Positions 1 through 8,642 are shown, counted from the stretch's first letter. The stretch is DNA of 64,000 nucleotides from Streptomyces ortus (GCF_026341275.1 NZ_JAIFZO010000002.1:8090118-8154117), one strand, 5' to 3'. Numbers and translations: made by a program. The notes: generated from the letters alone by a model not told the origin.

Positions 1-21
1 ACGAGAGAAAGGCTCACTCAG

Positions 22-588
22 ATGTCTGACAAGCCGCTCAACGGCCACCGCGTCCTGGTGCTCGTCACCAACTACGGAGTTGAGCAGGACGAGCTGCTGG
101 TGCCGGTCCGCCGGCTCCGGGAGAACGGGGCGGACGTCACCGTCGCAGCCGTCAGCTCGGACCCCGTCCAGACGCTGGTGGGCGACAAGGACCCCGGTGA
201 GACCGTCGAGCCCACCACGACGTTCGACGCGCTCGACCCCGGCGCGTACCAGCTGCTGCTGCTCCCCGGCGGCACCATCAACGCCGACCAGCTCCGTCTG
301 GAGAGCAAGGCCCTGGAGACCGTGAAGGCGTTCGCCTCCTCGGGCCGGCCGATCGCCGCGATCTGCCACGGCCCCTGGGCGCTGGTGGAGGCCGACGTCC
401 TGAACGGCAAGACGCTGACGTCCTACCCCTCCCTGCGCACCGATGTCCGCAACGCGGGCGCCAAGGAATGGGTGGACGAGGAGGTCGTGAGCGACGGCGC
501 GAACGGCTACACCCTCGTCACCTCGCGCACGCCGAAGGACCTCGACGCGTTCGTGGCCGCTGTCGACAAGGCCCTGGTCGGCTCCTGA
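22..588 (+). CDS. DJ-1/PfpI family protein (type 1 glutamine amidotransferase-like)
   Basis: A 188-residue single-domain protein of the DJ-1/PfpI superfamily, which covers cysteine-dependent deglycases, chaperones and proteases of the stress response. The nucleophile elbow A-I-C-H-G-P lies at about residues 113-118 (Cys115), after a flavodoxin-like beta/alpha start (VLVLVTNYGVEQDE) with the conserved early acidic residue. Length is normal for the family. A purine-rich ribosome site (GAGAAAGG) precedes the ATG. It converges on the catalase gene across a strong hairpin, and the pairing with a catalase fits an oxidative or osmotic stress role. The exact reaction cannot be told from sequence. Confidence 0.9.
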   Translation: MSDKPLNGHRVLVLVTNYGVEQDELLVPVRRLRENGADVTVAAVSSDPVQTLVGDKDPGETVEPTTTFDALDPGAYQLLLLPGGTINADQLRLESKALETVKAFASSGRPIAAICHGPWALVEADVLNGKTLTSYPSLRTDVRNAGAKEWVDEEVVSDGANGYTLVTSRTPKDLDAFVAAVDKALVGS

Positions 589-648
589 ACCGCGCCGGCC
601 CCACCGCCGGTCAGCACAGCCGTCGGCCCGAAAGCCGTCCGTACGACA

Positions 649-694
649 TCCGCCCCGTGCTCCCCGCCCAAGCAGGCAGGGAGCACGGGGCGGA
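649..694. terminator. Bidirectional hairpin terminator between PfpI and catalase genes
   Basis: A perfect 16-bp stem (649-664 with 679-694) and a 14-nt loop lie between two convergent stop codons (588 and 707). There is no T-tract, as is usual in Streptomyces. Confidence 0.8.
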
Positions 695-706
695 CCGCGT
701 CGGGGA

Positions 707-2986
707 TCAGACGGGCTGGGTGAAACGGTCCCAGGCACGGTGAGCGGCCAGCAGTTCGGTGACGCGCTCCAGCGCCGCGTCGGCCGAGTCCGTGGTCACC
801 ACACCGGCGGCGTCTAGCGCGATACCGGCCGCCTCCAGCGCGTCCGCCCCGTCGGACCAGGCACCGAGTGCCTTGCCGTGCCGGAACGCCTCGGCCAGCA
901 TGAGCAGCAGCCGGGGGTCGATGCCCGAAGCCACCGCCACGTCGTCGACCTTGGCGTCGCGGGCCCCGTACGCGTCGGCGCCCGGCGTGGGCGCACCCGC
1001 CAGCAGGATGGCGTCGAACTCGGTGGAGCGGGCGTTGGCGAAGGTGCGCTGCACGGTGACGGGGTCGCCGTCGGCGTCCAGGACACCACCGGCCGGAGCG
1101 ATGACCAAAGGCACCATCCCCGCGTCCAGGGTCGCCTGGCGGATGGACCGCACACCGTCCAGATCCTGGTCGCCGGAGGCGACGATGCCGACGATCCGGC
1201 CGTCCAGCGGCCAGGTGGCGCCCAGCTGGGACAGCGCGGGACTGGGGTCGGGCTCGGCCAGCTTCACGGTGGGCTCGGGCGCGGGCAGACCCAGTCCGGT
1301 CGCGACCTCACCGCACAGCTCGGGGTCGATGTTGGCCAGGACCCGCAGGGCCCGTTCCTTGATCGACGTCTCCCAGCACTTGCTGAGCTCGAAGGTGTAG
1401 GCGGCGACGATGTGCTCCCGCTCGGTGGGCGTCATGCTCAGCCAGAACAGCCGCGGCTGGCTGTAGTGGTCGTCGAAGGAGGCCGCCGCGTCACGCACCT
1501 TGCGGTCCGCGTGCACCGGCTCGGGGACCTCGATGTACGCGCCGGTGTCCTCGCCGGCCAGGAAGGGGCAGCCGCCGTCGAGGGAGTTCGGGCGGTAGGG
1601 GGCCGCACCCCGGTGCACGGCGGTCTGGTGCATGCCGTCGCGCAGCATGTCGTTGACCGGGGCGTGCGTGCGGTTGATCGGCAGCTGGGCGAAGTTGGGG
1701 CCGCCGAGCCGGCTGATCTGCGTGTCGAGGTAGGAGAACAGCCGGCCCTGGAACAGCGGGTCGTTGGTGACGTCGATACCCGGCACGAGGTGGCCGAGGT
1801 GGAAGGCGACCTGCTCGGTCTCGGCGAAGTAGTTCGACGGGTTCGCGTTCAGAGTGAGCAGGCCGATCGGCTGCACCGGGGCCAGCTCCTCCGGCACGAT
1901 CTTGGTCGGGTCCAGCAGGTCGATGCCCTCGAACAGCTGGTCGTCGGTGTCGGGGAAGGTCTGGACGCCGAGCTCCCACTGCGGATACGCGCCGGCCTCG
2001 ATCGCGTCGGCGAGGTCGCGGCGGTGGAAGTCGGGGTCCACACCCGCGGTGATCTGCGCCTCTTCCCAGACCAGCGAGTGCACACCGAGCTTCGGCTTCC
2101 AGTGGAACTTGACCAGCGTCGTCGCGCCCTCGGCGTTCACGAACCGGAAGGTGTGGACGCCGAACCCCTCCATCATCCGGTACGAGCGCGGGATGCCGCG
2201 GTCGGACATGTTCCACAGCGTGTGGTGGGTGGCCTCCGTGTGCAGGGTGACGAAGTCCCAGAACGTGTCATGGGCGCTCTGCGCCTGCGGGATCTCCCGG
2301 TCCGGGTGCGGCTTGCCCGCGTGGATCACGTCGGGGAACTTGATCGCGTCCTGGATGAAGAACACCGGAATGTTGTTGCCGACCAGGTCGAAGACACCCT
2401 CGTCGGTGTAGAACTTCGTGGCGAAGCCCCGGGTGTCGCGCACGGTGTCGGCGGAGCCGCGCGAACCCAGCACGGTGGAGAAGCGCACGAAGACGGGGGT
2501 CTCCACGTCCTTGCCGAGGAACGCGGCCTTGGTGATCTGCCCGGCGGTGCCGTACCCCTGGAAGATGCCGTGCGCCGCGGCGCCACGGGCGTGCACCACC
2601 CGCTCCGGGATGCGCTCGTGGTCGAAGTGGGTGATCTTCTCCCGCAGGTGGTGGTCCTGCAGCAGCACCGGTCCGCGCGGCCCGGCCTTCAGCGAGTGGT
2701 CGGTCTCGTACAGCCGCGCGCCCTGCGCGGTGGTCAGGTACTCACCGCCCTGCGCCACCTTCTCCTGCGGGACGCCCGTCTCCTGCCCGGTGGGGCTGTA
2801 GGTGTCCGGGCCGCGCTGGTCCGGCTTGGGCGGCAGCGGTTCGGCGGGCTCGGTCGGCTCGTCGAGCGGCGGGGGCACCGGCCCCGGCGCTCCGGGGATC
2901 TCGTTGCCGGGGTGGACAGCCTCCTGAACCTTCTCGGCCACCTTGCCGGTGGCGGCTTTCACAGGGTTCTTCTTCGTGGCGCTCAC
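707..2986 (-). CDS. katE: Large-subunit catalase, HPII/KatE type
   Basis: A 759-residue clade-II catalase that dismutates hydrogen peroxide. Visible core motifs are the distal-His region (VVHARGAAAHGIFQGYG), the Asn-containing stretch VGNNIPVFFIQDAIKFPD and the proximal heme Tyr region RLFSYLDTQISRLG. Beyond the catalase core (~residue 600 on) there is an extra C-terminal flavodoxin/class I GAT-like domain (RIVGIVASGDQDLDG), which with the length identifies the large-subunit type. The frame runs upstream to 3124, but I place the start at GTG 2986 (V-S-A-T-K-K), preceded by a purine run (AGAGAACGGA); the upstream extension is low-complexity and Arg-rich. The N-terminal ~80 residues are Pro-rich. 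Confidence 0.93.
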   Translation of the reverse strand: MSATKKNPVKAATGKVAEKVQEAVHPGNEIPGAPGPVPPPLDEPTEPAEPLPPKPDQRGPDTYSPTGQETGVPQEKVAQGGEYLTTAQGARLYETDHSLKAGPRGPVLLQDHHLREKITHFDHERIPERVVHARGAAAHGIFQGYGTAGQITKAAFLGKDVETPVFVRFSTVLGSRGSADTVRDTRGFATKFYTDEGVFDLVGNNIPVFFIQDAIKFPDVIHAGKPHPDREIPQAQSAHDTFWDFVTLHTEATHHTLWNMSDRGIPRSYRMMEGFGVHTFRFVNAEGATTLVKFHWKPKLGVHSLVWEEAQITAGVDPDFHRRDLADAIEAGAYPQWELGVQTFPDTDDQLFEGIDLLDPTKIVPEELAPVQPIGLLTLNANPSNYFAETEQVAFHLGHLVPGIDVTNDPLFQGRLFSYLDTQISRLGGPNFAQLPINRTHAPVNDMLRDGMHQTAVHRGAAPYRPNSLDGGCPFLAGEDTGAYIEVPEPVHADRKVRDAAASFDDHYSQPRLFWLSMTPTEREHIVAAYTFELSKCWETSIKERALRVLANIDPELCGEVATGLGLPAPEPTVKLAEPDPSPALSQLGATWPLDGRIVGIVASGDQDLDGVRSIRQATLDAGMVPLVIAPAGGVLDADGDPVTVQRTFANARSTEFDAILLAGAPTPGADAYGARDAKVDDVAVASGIDPRLLLMLAEAFRHGKALGAWSDGADALEAAGIALDAAGVVTTDSADAALERVTELLAAHRAWDRFTQPV

Positions 2987-3202
2987 AGCGTTCCGTTCTC
3001 TGAGGGGGGAAGCGCGGAGCCGACTCTGTCCGTCCCGTGGACGGGTCGCCTGAGATCCGCGGAGGCTGGGTACCCCTCCTGAGGAAAGCGACGCAGCGGC
3101 CTGTGGGGAACGGCCGAGTTTCACCCGGGCGGTCGCGTCCGCCGCAGAGATGGGGTGGCGCCGGCGGCGGTACGGTTCCGCCGCACGGGGGAGCGTCGCA
3201 GG

Positions 3203-3592
3203 TCAGCCGAGATAGTGTGCGCGGCCCTCGTCGTCGAGCTCGAAGGGCCCGTCGGGCAGCACGCAGAACTCGTTGCCCTCGGGGTCCGCCATCACCAGGA
3301 ATCCGCCATCGGCGTACTCGTCGAGCCTGCGACCGCCCAGCGTCTCGATGCGCCGCTGCTCCACGGCCGGGTCGGGCGCGGTGACGTCGAAGTGCATACG
3401 GTTCTTGCCCGTCCTGGGCGCGGAGGCCCGCTGGAATCCCATGCCGAGCCCCATCTCCCGGCGCAGCCACACATAGGGGCCCGTGCGGCCCACCACCGGC
3501 CTGCCCAGCACTTCGGACCAGAACGAGGCGAGCCGTTCGGGGTCGGCCGCGTCGATGATGAGGGCGTTGATCCGCGTAGCTGAGTCGGTCAT
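3203..3592 (-). CDS. VOC (glyoxalase/bleomycin-resistance fold) protein
   Basis: A 129-residue protein with two beta-alpha-beta-beta-beta modules of the vicinal oxygen chelate superfamily: N-terminal LIIDAADPERLASFWSEVLG and C-terminal FLVMADPEGNEFCVLP, where the metal Glu sits in GNEFCVL. ATG 3592 is preceded closely by GGGG. The gene is divergent from the DGPF/ECF42 pair. Single VOC proteins like this can be metal-dependent lyases, dioxygenases or drug-binding proteins; substrate unknown. Confidence 0.85.
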   Translation of the reverse strand: MTDSATRINALIIDAADPERLASFWSEVLGRPVVGRTGPYVWLRREMGLGMGFQRASAPRTGKNRMHFDVTAPDPAVEQRRIETLGGRRLDEYADGGFLVMADPEGNEFCVLPDGPFELDDEGRAHYLG

Positions 3593-3755
3593 GTCCCCAT
3601 CGTCCCACCACGACGTCGGCCGACGACGGCGACAAGGGACGTCCCGGCGCGCTCCCGGGGGAAGATTTCCCGGGGGAGTGTCGAGAACCGGCGCCCGGCT
3701 CCGTCCCCGCAGTGAACACGGCCGCAAGGGGCCGTACCGCACCAGGGAGAACACG

Positions 3756-4163
3756 ATGGCCAAGTACTTGCTGCTCAAGCACTACCGGGGCGGGCCGACC
3801 CCGGCCAACGACGTGCCGATGGACCGGTGGACCCCGGAGGAGGTCGCGGCCCACATGCGGTACATGAGCGACTTCGCGGCGCGACTCGAAGAGAACGGCG
3901 AGTTCGTCGACAGCCAGGTGCTGTCCTCGGAGGGCACGTTCGTGCGCCACGACGGCGAGGGACGGCCGCCGGTCACCGACGGCCCGTTCGCGGAGACCAA
4001 GGACCTGATCGCCGGCTGGATGGTGATCGACGTCGACACCTACGAGCGGGCGCTCGACGTGGCCGGCGAGCTGTCCGCGGCCCCCGGCGCGGGCGGGAAG
4101 CCGGTGCAGGAGTGGCTGGAAGTGCGGCCCTTCCTGTCCCCGTGCGTGACCATCACGGACTGA
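3756..4163 (+). CDS. YCII/DGPF-family protein, partner of an ECF sigma factor
   Basis: A 135-residue small alpha/beta protein of the YCII-related DGPF family; the signature D-G-P-F-A-E-T-K-D is plain near residue 75. AGGGAGA sits about 6 nt before ATG 3756. The stop codon is 5 nt from the GTG of the following sigma factor, so the two are co-transcribed. DGPF genes are characteristic neighbours of ECF42 sigma factors (known for the group); their biochemical role is not settled. The longer upstream frame from 3483 overlaps the divergent VOC gene and its promoter and is not used. Confidence 0.88.
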   Translation: MAKYLLLKHYRGGPTPANDVPMDRWTPEEVAAHMRYMSDFAARLEENGEFVDSQVLSSEGTFVRHDGEGRPPVTDGPFAETKDLIAGWMVIDVDTYERALDVAGELSAAPGAGGKPVQEWLEVRPFLSPCVTITD

Positions 4164-4168
4164 CACCG

Positions 4169-5314
4169 GTGGACGAGTCCCTGCTGCGGACGCTCACGCC
4201 CGCCGTCCTCGCCGTCCTCGTCCGTCGCGGAGCCGACTTCGCGGCGGCCGAGGACGCCGTGCAGGACGCCCTGGTCGAAGCGGTGCGCGCATGGCCGCAC
4301 GATCCGCCGCGGGACCCCAAGGCCTGGCTGGTCACGGCCGCCTGGCGCAAGTTCCTCGACGCCGTCCGCGCCGACACCTCCCGGCGGCACCGGGAGGTAC
4401 GCGTCGACCGCGAACCCGTACCCGGACCGGGCGAGGCGGCCGACGACACGCTCCAGCTGTACTTCCTGTGCGCGCACCCGGCCCTGACACCCGCCTCGGC
4501 CGTCGCCCTCACGCTGCGCGCCGTCGGCGGCCTGACGACACGGCAGATCGCACAGGCCTACCTCGTGCCGGAGGCCACCATGGCCCAGCGGATCAGCCGG
4601 GCCAAGCGGACCGTCTCGGACGTCCGCCTCAACCGGCCCGGTGACGTCGCCACGGTCCTGCGCGTGCTCTACCTGGTCTTCAACGAGGGCTACTCCGGCG
4701 ACGTCGACCTGGCCGCCGAGGCGATCCGGCTCACCCGCCACCTCGCGGCCGGGACCGACCACGAGGAGGTCGCGGGTCTGCTGGCGCTCATGCTGCTCCA
4801 CCACGCGCGGCGCCCGGCACGGACCGGCGCCGGCGGCAGGCTCGTACCCCTCGCCGAGCAGGACCGCGGTCTGTGGGACACCCGGCTGATCGCGGAGGGC
4901 GTCGGCATCCTCCAGACGGCCCTGGCCCGCGACCGGCTGGGCGAGTTCCAGGCGCAGGCCGCCGTCGCCGCACTGCACGCCGACGCCCGGTGTGCCGCGG
5001 AGACCGACTGGGTGCAGATCGTCGAGTGGTACGACGAACTGGTACGCCTGACCGGCAACCCGGTGGCCCGCCTCAACCGGGCCGTCGCGGTGGGCGAGGC
5101 CGACGGCCCGCGCGCCGGCCTGACCGCACTGGCGCACCTCGACCCCTCGCTGCCCCGCCACACGGCCGTCGCGGCCTACCTGCACGAGCGCGACGGCGAC
5201 GTGGCGACCGCGGCACGGCTCTACGCCGAAGCCGCCCGGTCGGCGCCCAGCCTCCCCGAACGGGACCACCTCACGCGCCAGGCCGCACGGCTCAACGCGG
5301 AACTGCGCGGCTGA
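4169..5314 (+). CDS. ECF42-type RNA polymerase sigma factor with C-terminal extension
   Basis: A 381-residue ECF sigma factor. Region 2 is visible at residues ~20-80 (AAAEDAVQDALVEAVRAWP, then PKAWLVTAAWRKFLDAVR) and region 4 at ~110-155 (LTTRQIAQAYLVPEATMAQR). It is followed by a ~200-residue helical, TPR-like extension with the N-E-G-Y-S-G motif. Sigma-2/sigma-4 plus this extension plus an adjacent DGPF gene is the ECF42 arrangement. No anti-sigma gene is adjacent; in this group the extension is thought to replace it (family knowledge). The GTG start at 4169 was chosen because it opens region 2 immediately after the DGPF stop codon. Confidence 0.9.
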   Translation: MDESLLRTLTPAVLAVLVRRGADFAAAEDAVQDALVEAVRAWPHDPPRDPKAWLVTAAWRKFLDAVRADTSRRHREVRVDREPVPGPGEAADDTLQLYFLCAHPALTPASAVALTLRAVGGLTTRQIAQAYLVPEATMAQRISRAKRTVSDVRLNRPGDVATVLRVLYLVFNEGYSGDVDLAAEAIRLTRHLAAGTDHEEVAGLLALMLLHHARRPARTGAGGRLVPLAEQDRGLWDTRLIAEGVGILQTALARDRLGEFQAQAAVAALHADARCAAETDWVQIVEWYDELVRLTGNPVARLNRAVAVGEADGPRAGLTALAHLDPSLPRHTAVAAYLHERDGDVATAARLYAEAARSAPSLPERDHLTRQAARLNAELRG

Positions 5315-5362
5315 GCGATCGGCCGGCTGAGCGGCTGAGGGGCTGGGCAGCGTACGGCGCAC

Positions 5363-5375
5363 CTGACAGTGTCAG
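5363..5375. promoter_or_regulatory. Palindromic operator candidate for the adjacent TetR regulator
   Basis: CTGACA-G-TGTCAG is a perfect 6-bp inverted repeat around one central base, 63 bp before the TetR ATG and 49 bp after the sigma-factor stop. TGACA...TGTCA half-sites are common among TetR autoregulators. No protein-binding evidence is available. Confidence 0.5.
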
Positions 5376-5437
5376 AATTTCCGCTCGGTTTTCAATTTCC
5401 GCCCGCGCGGCCGGAGTTGACGCCGTACCGTCGATGC

Positions 5438-6181
5438 ATGCCCGTCGACGAACACACGGCAGCCCTGCCCTCCCTGCGTGAGCGGCGCCGAGCGGCCGCG
5501 ACCCAGGAGATCCTGGACGCGGCCGAGCGCCAGATCACCGAGAGCGGTCCTGCGGCCCTGTCGCTGCGCGCCGTCGCCCGGAGCCTCGGCATGACCGTGC
5601 AGGCGCTCTACCACTACTTCCCGAGCCGGGACGAGCTGGTCACGGCCCTCATCACCAAGGCGTACGTAGCCCTGGGCGACGCCGTGCAGGCCGCCCTGGA
5701 CGCCACGCGCGAGGACTCGCCCCTGGAACGGGTGGTGATCGCGGCCGAGGGCTATCGCCAGTGGGCCGTCGACCATCCCGAGCGGTACCAGCTCCTGTAC
5801 GGAACGCCGTTGCGGTACTACGAGGCTCCCGTGGAGGGCACCACCACCCGGGCGGTGCGCCGGATGGGTGCGATCTTCGAGCGTGAGATGTTCGGCGGCT
5901 TCACCCCGGCCCAACTGGCCGCGGTCGACGACTCCGGCTTCTCGCCCGCGCTCGTGGCGTACATGGAACAGATACCGCCGATGGGGGAGGGCGCTCTGCC
6001 GTCTCCGCTGACCGCTCTGGTCATGAGCGCGTGGGGACATATGCATGGTCTGGTCGTCCTGGAGGTGTTCAGGCACACCGCTTTCCTCGGTGAACACCAG
6101 GCCGAGATCTTCCGCCTGGGGATGCGGAACACCCTGGAAGACATCTTCGGCCGGATTCCGGCCGCGGACCAGGCCGGTTGA
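5438..6181 (+). CDS. TetR/AcrR-family transcriptional regulator
   Basis: A 247-residue one-component regulator. The N-terminal helix-turn-helix is clear (RAVARSLGMTVQALYHYFPSRDEL, residues ~48-72), followed by a WHG-type all-helical ligand domain (ERYQLLYGTPLRYYEAP). ATG 5438 gives a typical TetR start (M-P-V-D-E). No strong Shine-Dalgarno is visible. A palindrome upstream is a likely autoregulatory site, and the HD-domain gene 108 bp downstream in the same direction is a possible target. Ligand unknown. Confidence 0.9.
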   Translation: MPVDEHTAALPSLRERRRAAATQEILDAAERQITESGPAALSLRAVARSLGMTVQALYHYFPSRDELVTALITKAYVALGDAVQAALDATREDSPLERVVIAAEGYRQWAVDHPERYQLLYGTPLRYYEAPVEGTTTRAVRRMGAIFEREMFGGFTPAQLAAVDDSGFSPALVAYMEQIPPMGEGALPSPLTALVMSAWGHMHGLVVLEVFRHTAFLGEHQAEIFRLGMRNTLEDIFGRIPAADQAG

Positions 6182-6289
6182 CCACCGCTCTGGCGAGAAT
6201 CCGGAGCTGATCGGCATTTTCGCCGCTGGTTGCCCTCAAGTGCCGTCCATAGGCTCGTGACATCAACCGCCGACGAGAAGGCTGTCCGT

Positions 6290-7156
6290 ATGTCCGACCA
6301 GAACAATCTCGACCAGAACAATTTCGGCACGAGCGAATTCGGTACGAGCGATTTCGGTACGAGCGATCTCGGTATGAGTGATTTCGACGCGAACAACGGG
6401 GGCAAAGGAATCACCCGGCGCACCGCACTCGGACGGGGTGCCGGTGTCGCCGCGATCGGCGCGGCTGCCGCGTTCGCCACCGCGGTGACCGCCGCCCCCG
6501 CCGCCGCGGCGGACGCCCTGCCCGGGACGGTGGCCGGCGTACGCATCCCCACCAGCGAACTGGCCCGCAGGACAGCGCGGTTCGTACGCGAGGTGTCCTC
6601 CGGGACGCTGTTCAACCACGTCATGAGGACGTACCTCTTCGGCTCCCTGCTGTGCGACCGGCGCGACGTCCGCTACGACAGCGAACTCGCGTTCGTCGCC
6701 GCGGCCCTGCACGACCTCGGGCTGGTCGAGGCGTACCGGACGCCGGCCGAACGCTTCGAGGTGGACGGCGCCGACGCCGCGCAGCGGTTCCTGCGGGAGC
6801 AGCGGATGCCGGCCGAACGCGTAGCCGTCGTCTGGGATGCGATCGCCCTGCACACCAACACCGGTATCGCCACGCGGAAGAGGCCGGAGATCGCGATGGT
6901 CGCCATGGGATCGGCAGTGGACTTCTCTGGAAACGACCTGCGGCGCATTCCGCCCGACGCCCTTGAGGAGATACTCGCGGCTTTCCCCCGGGAGGGATTC
7001 AAACAGGACGCGCTCGACACCATTCTCTCCCTGTGCCGCACCAAGCCCATGTCGGTCCTCATGCACCCCTTCGCCGAAGTCGGCCGCCGTCACCTCCCGG
7101 AATTCCCGGTGCCCACGGTGGAGGATCTCCTGCTCGCCGCGCCGTTCGAGGAGTGA
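6290..7156 (+). CDS. Tat-exported HD-domain protein (cyanamide hydratase-like)
   Basis: A 288-residue protein with three parts: an Asn/Ser/Asp-rich repeat tail (residues ~1-38), a twin-arginine signal (TRRTALGRGAG plus hydrophobic Ala-rich segment, ~44-80, likely cleaved after PAAAADA), and an HD phosphohydrolase-fold domain (~90-285) with FNHVMRTYLFG and AALHDLGL supplying the metal-binding His and HD pair. Overall layout resembles cyanamide hydratase-like HD proteins. Start at ATG 6290 rather than the longer 6230 frame because it follows a purine stretch and begins the repeat tail. An exported HD hydrolase with a long pre-signal tail is unusual. Substrate unknown. Confidence 0.8.
   Translation: MSDQNNLDQNNFGTSEFGTSDFGTSDLGMSDFDANNGGKGITRRTALGRGAGVAAIGAAAAFATAVTAAPAAAADALPGTVAGVRIPTSELARRTARFVREVSSGTLFNHVMRTYLFGSLLCDRRDVRYDSELAFVAAALHDLGLVEAYRTPAERFEVDGADAAQRFLREQRMPAERVAVVWDAIALHTNTGIATRKRPEIAMVAMGSAVDFSGNDLRRIPPDALEEILAAFPREGFKQDALDTILSLCRTKPMSVLMHPFAEVGRRHLPEFPVPTVEDLLLAAPFEE
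6323..6382 (+). repeat. 15-bp in-frame tandem repeat, four copies
   Basis: Four tandem 15-bp units (6323-6337, 6338-6352, 6353-6367, 6368-6382). Copies 2 and 3 are identical, and the outer copies differ at 2-4 positions. They encode F-G-T-S-E / F-G-T-S-D / F-G-T-S-D / L-G-M-S-D ahead of the Tat signal. Confidence 0.9.
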
Positions 7157-7176
7157 CGGCCGTTCGAGGAACGACA

Positions 7177-7199
7177 GCCGGCCGGGAACGACGGCCGGC
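7177..7199. terminator. Short hairpin between convergent genes
   Basis: GCCGGCC (7177-7183) pairs with GGCCGGC (7193-7199) around a 9-nt loop. It lies between the HD gene stop (7156) and the stop at 7232. An 18-bp near-duplication (7140-7157 and 7158-7175) spans the HD stop codon. Confidence 0.5.
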
Positions 7200-7231
7200 C
7201 GACAGGGTCCCGCCCCGTCGGGACGGAACGC

Positions 7232-8461
7232 TCACTTGCCCGGCGCCGCCTTGCGCAGGGTGGTGATGCAGCTGCTGATCGCCTCCTGGAGCTCCTCAAG
7301 GCGCTGCAGCATGTCGTCCTCGTAGATGGTGTCGAGGTCGTCGACGTCGTCGAAGGTCAGCTCCTCGAAGACCTTCGTCGCCTTCTGCAGGCTGCTGTAG
7401 AACTTCGTACGCCGCTCCTGCAGGCGGAGTTCGGGGTCGGCCTGGACGGTCTGGGCGACGATGTCCTTCATCGACTCGAACGCCTCGGAGGCCCACTCGG
7501 TGGTGTCCTCGTTCTCGTCCAGCTCGTCGATGAGCGAGAGGTGGCGTTCGGCCTCGGCGCGCAGCTCCGCGGGGGCGTCGATCGTCTGCCCGGCCGGCGT
7601 CTTGACCTGGCCGTTCTCCACGATGTCGCGGACATAGCCGATACGGCTGGCCGCCTGCGTCTCGGAGGCGACCGCCTTCTTCAGGTCGTCGGTGCGCGCG
7701 ATGTCCCGGGCCCACTCCGTCTGCAGCGACGGGTCCTCCTGCAGCCGGTCGAGGAGCGCCGCCCGGGCCGCCTTCGCAGTGGAGGGGTCGGCGAGGATCG
7801 CCGCCCGCAGCGCGGTGGGGTTCTCGGCGACCTCCAGGGCCTTCGTCGGCCGGATGCCCTCGGCCTCGGCCGCGGCGGTGATCGCCGTGCCGCGCTCGGA
7901 GGAGGCGCTGGAACGGGAGGCGTAGTACGAGTGCCACACGTCGGAGTCGGGCAACTCCACGTCCTGCCCCGGCGCCAGGGCCTCGAAGTACGGGACGAGA
8001 CCGTCGTCGGCCGCCTTGTCCCACGCCTTGTAGTAGCGCATGACCCGCTCGGGCGAGCACCCGGCCAGCTCGGCGAAGGCCTTCGCGGAGACCTTCCGCG
8101 TTTCTCCCGGCGTCTCGCCGCCGGGCCGCACACTGCGCGCCACCTTCAACGCGAACGCCCAGCCGCCGGCCCGTACATACGCCCCGAAGTCCTGGGCGTC
8201 CCGCGCGACCTCGGCGGGCACGTCCTCCGCCGTGCCGTCGGCGTGCGCGTCGTCCTGAGCAGCCGCTGCAGGAGCGTCGTCCTGAGCCGCCTCCGTACGC
8301 GTGTCGTCCTGAGCGGCCTCCGCCTGCGCGTCGTCCGCCGGAGCCGTGCCGTCGGACGACGCGGGCTCGACCCAGAACTCCCCGGTTTCCGCGGCGGCCT
8401 GGCCGGGCACCTGGTCGACGGGCGGAACGGCCGGTTCGGTTTGAGCGGTCACTACGGTCAC
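7232..8461 (-). CDS. Protein of unknown function with acidic repeat N-terminus and HTH-like segment
   Basis: I do not recognise this 409-residue protein. Residues 1-~85 are Ala/Asp/Glu-rich and disordered with a nine-residue repeat (A-Q-D-D-x-x-x-A-A type). Residues ~85-165 include a possible helix-turn-helix (FAELAGCSPERVMRYYKAWD). The rest is highly helical and charged, ending in a likely coiled coil (YEDDMLQRLEELQEAISS). It has no signal peptide or membrane segment, so it is cytoplasmic. The shape (acidic tail, HTH, long helices) is like ParB-type or nucleoid-associated DNA-binding proteins, but that is only a guess. It is transcribed divergently from the KAS III operon. Confidence 0.8.
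   Translation of the reverse strand: MTVVTAQTEPAVPPVDQVPGQAAAETGEFWVEPASSDGTAPADDAQAEAAQDDTRTEAAQDDAPAAAAQDDAHADGTAEDVPAEVARDAQDFGAYVRAGGWAFALKVARSVRPGGETPGETRKVSAKAFAELAGCSPERVMRYYKAWDKAADDGLVPYFEALAPGQDVELPDSDVWHSYYASRSSASSERGTAITAAAEAEGIRPTKALEVAENPTALRAAILADPSTAKAARAALLDRLQEDPSLQTEWARDIARTDDLKKAVASETQAASRIGYVRDIVENGQVKTPAGQTIDAPAELRAEAERHLSLIDELDENEDTTEWASEAFESMKDIVAQTVQADPELRLQERRTKFYSSLQKATKVFEELTFDDVDDLDTIYEDDMLQRLEELQEAISSCITTLRKAAPGK
8247..8340 (-). repeat. 27-bp period repeat inside the acidic tail
   Basis: GTCGTCCTGAGC-type units recur at 8247, 8274, 8301 and (degenerate) 8328, exactly 27 bp apart, and encode a nine-residue acidic repeat. The exact period suggests slippage-generated length variation. 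Confidence 0.8.
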
Positions 8462-8642
8462 TGGGAGACTCTCCTGGGGAAGGACAAGGCTACAAAGGGC
8501 GGCGCACGCAGCCTATATGAACCTGTTCATGATGGTTCGAACTCCCTTGCGCGGACCACGCCGACGCGCCCCTCCCGGCTCTCGGCCCCCTCTCGCCCCA
8601 GGAGCGGCCGGACCCATCGATAACGCTCCGCCTCCACTCAAG

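Noticed and set aside
878..3082. Long plus-strand frame opposite the catalase gene
   Set aside because: Same shadow effect; the minus-strand catalase motifs are complete.
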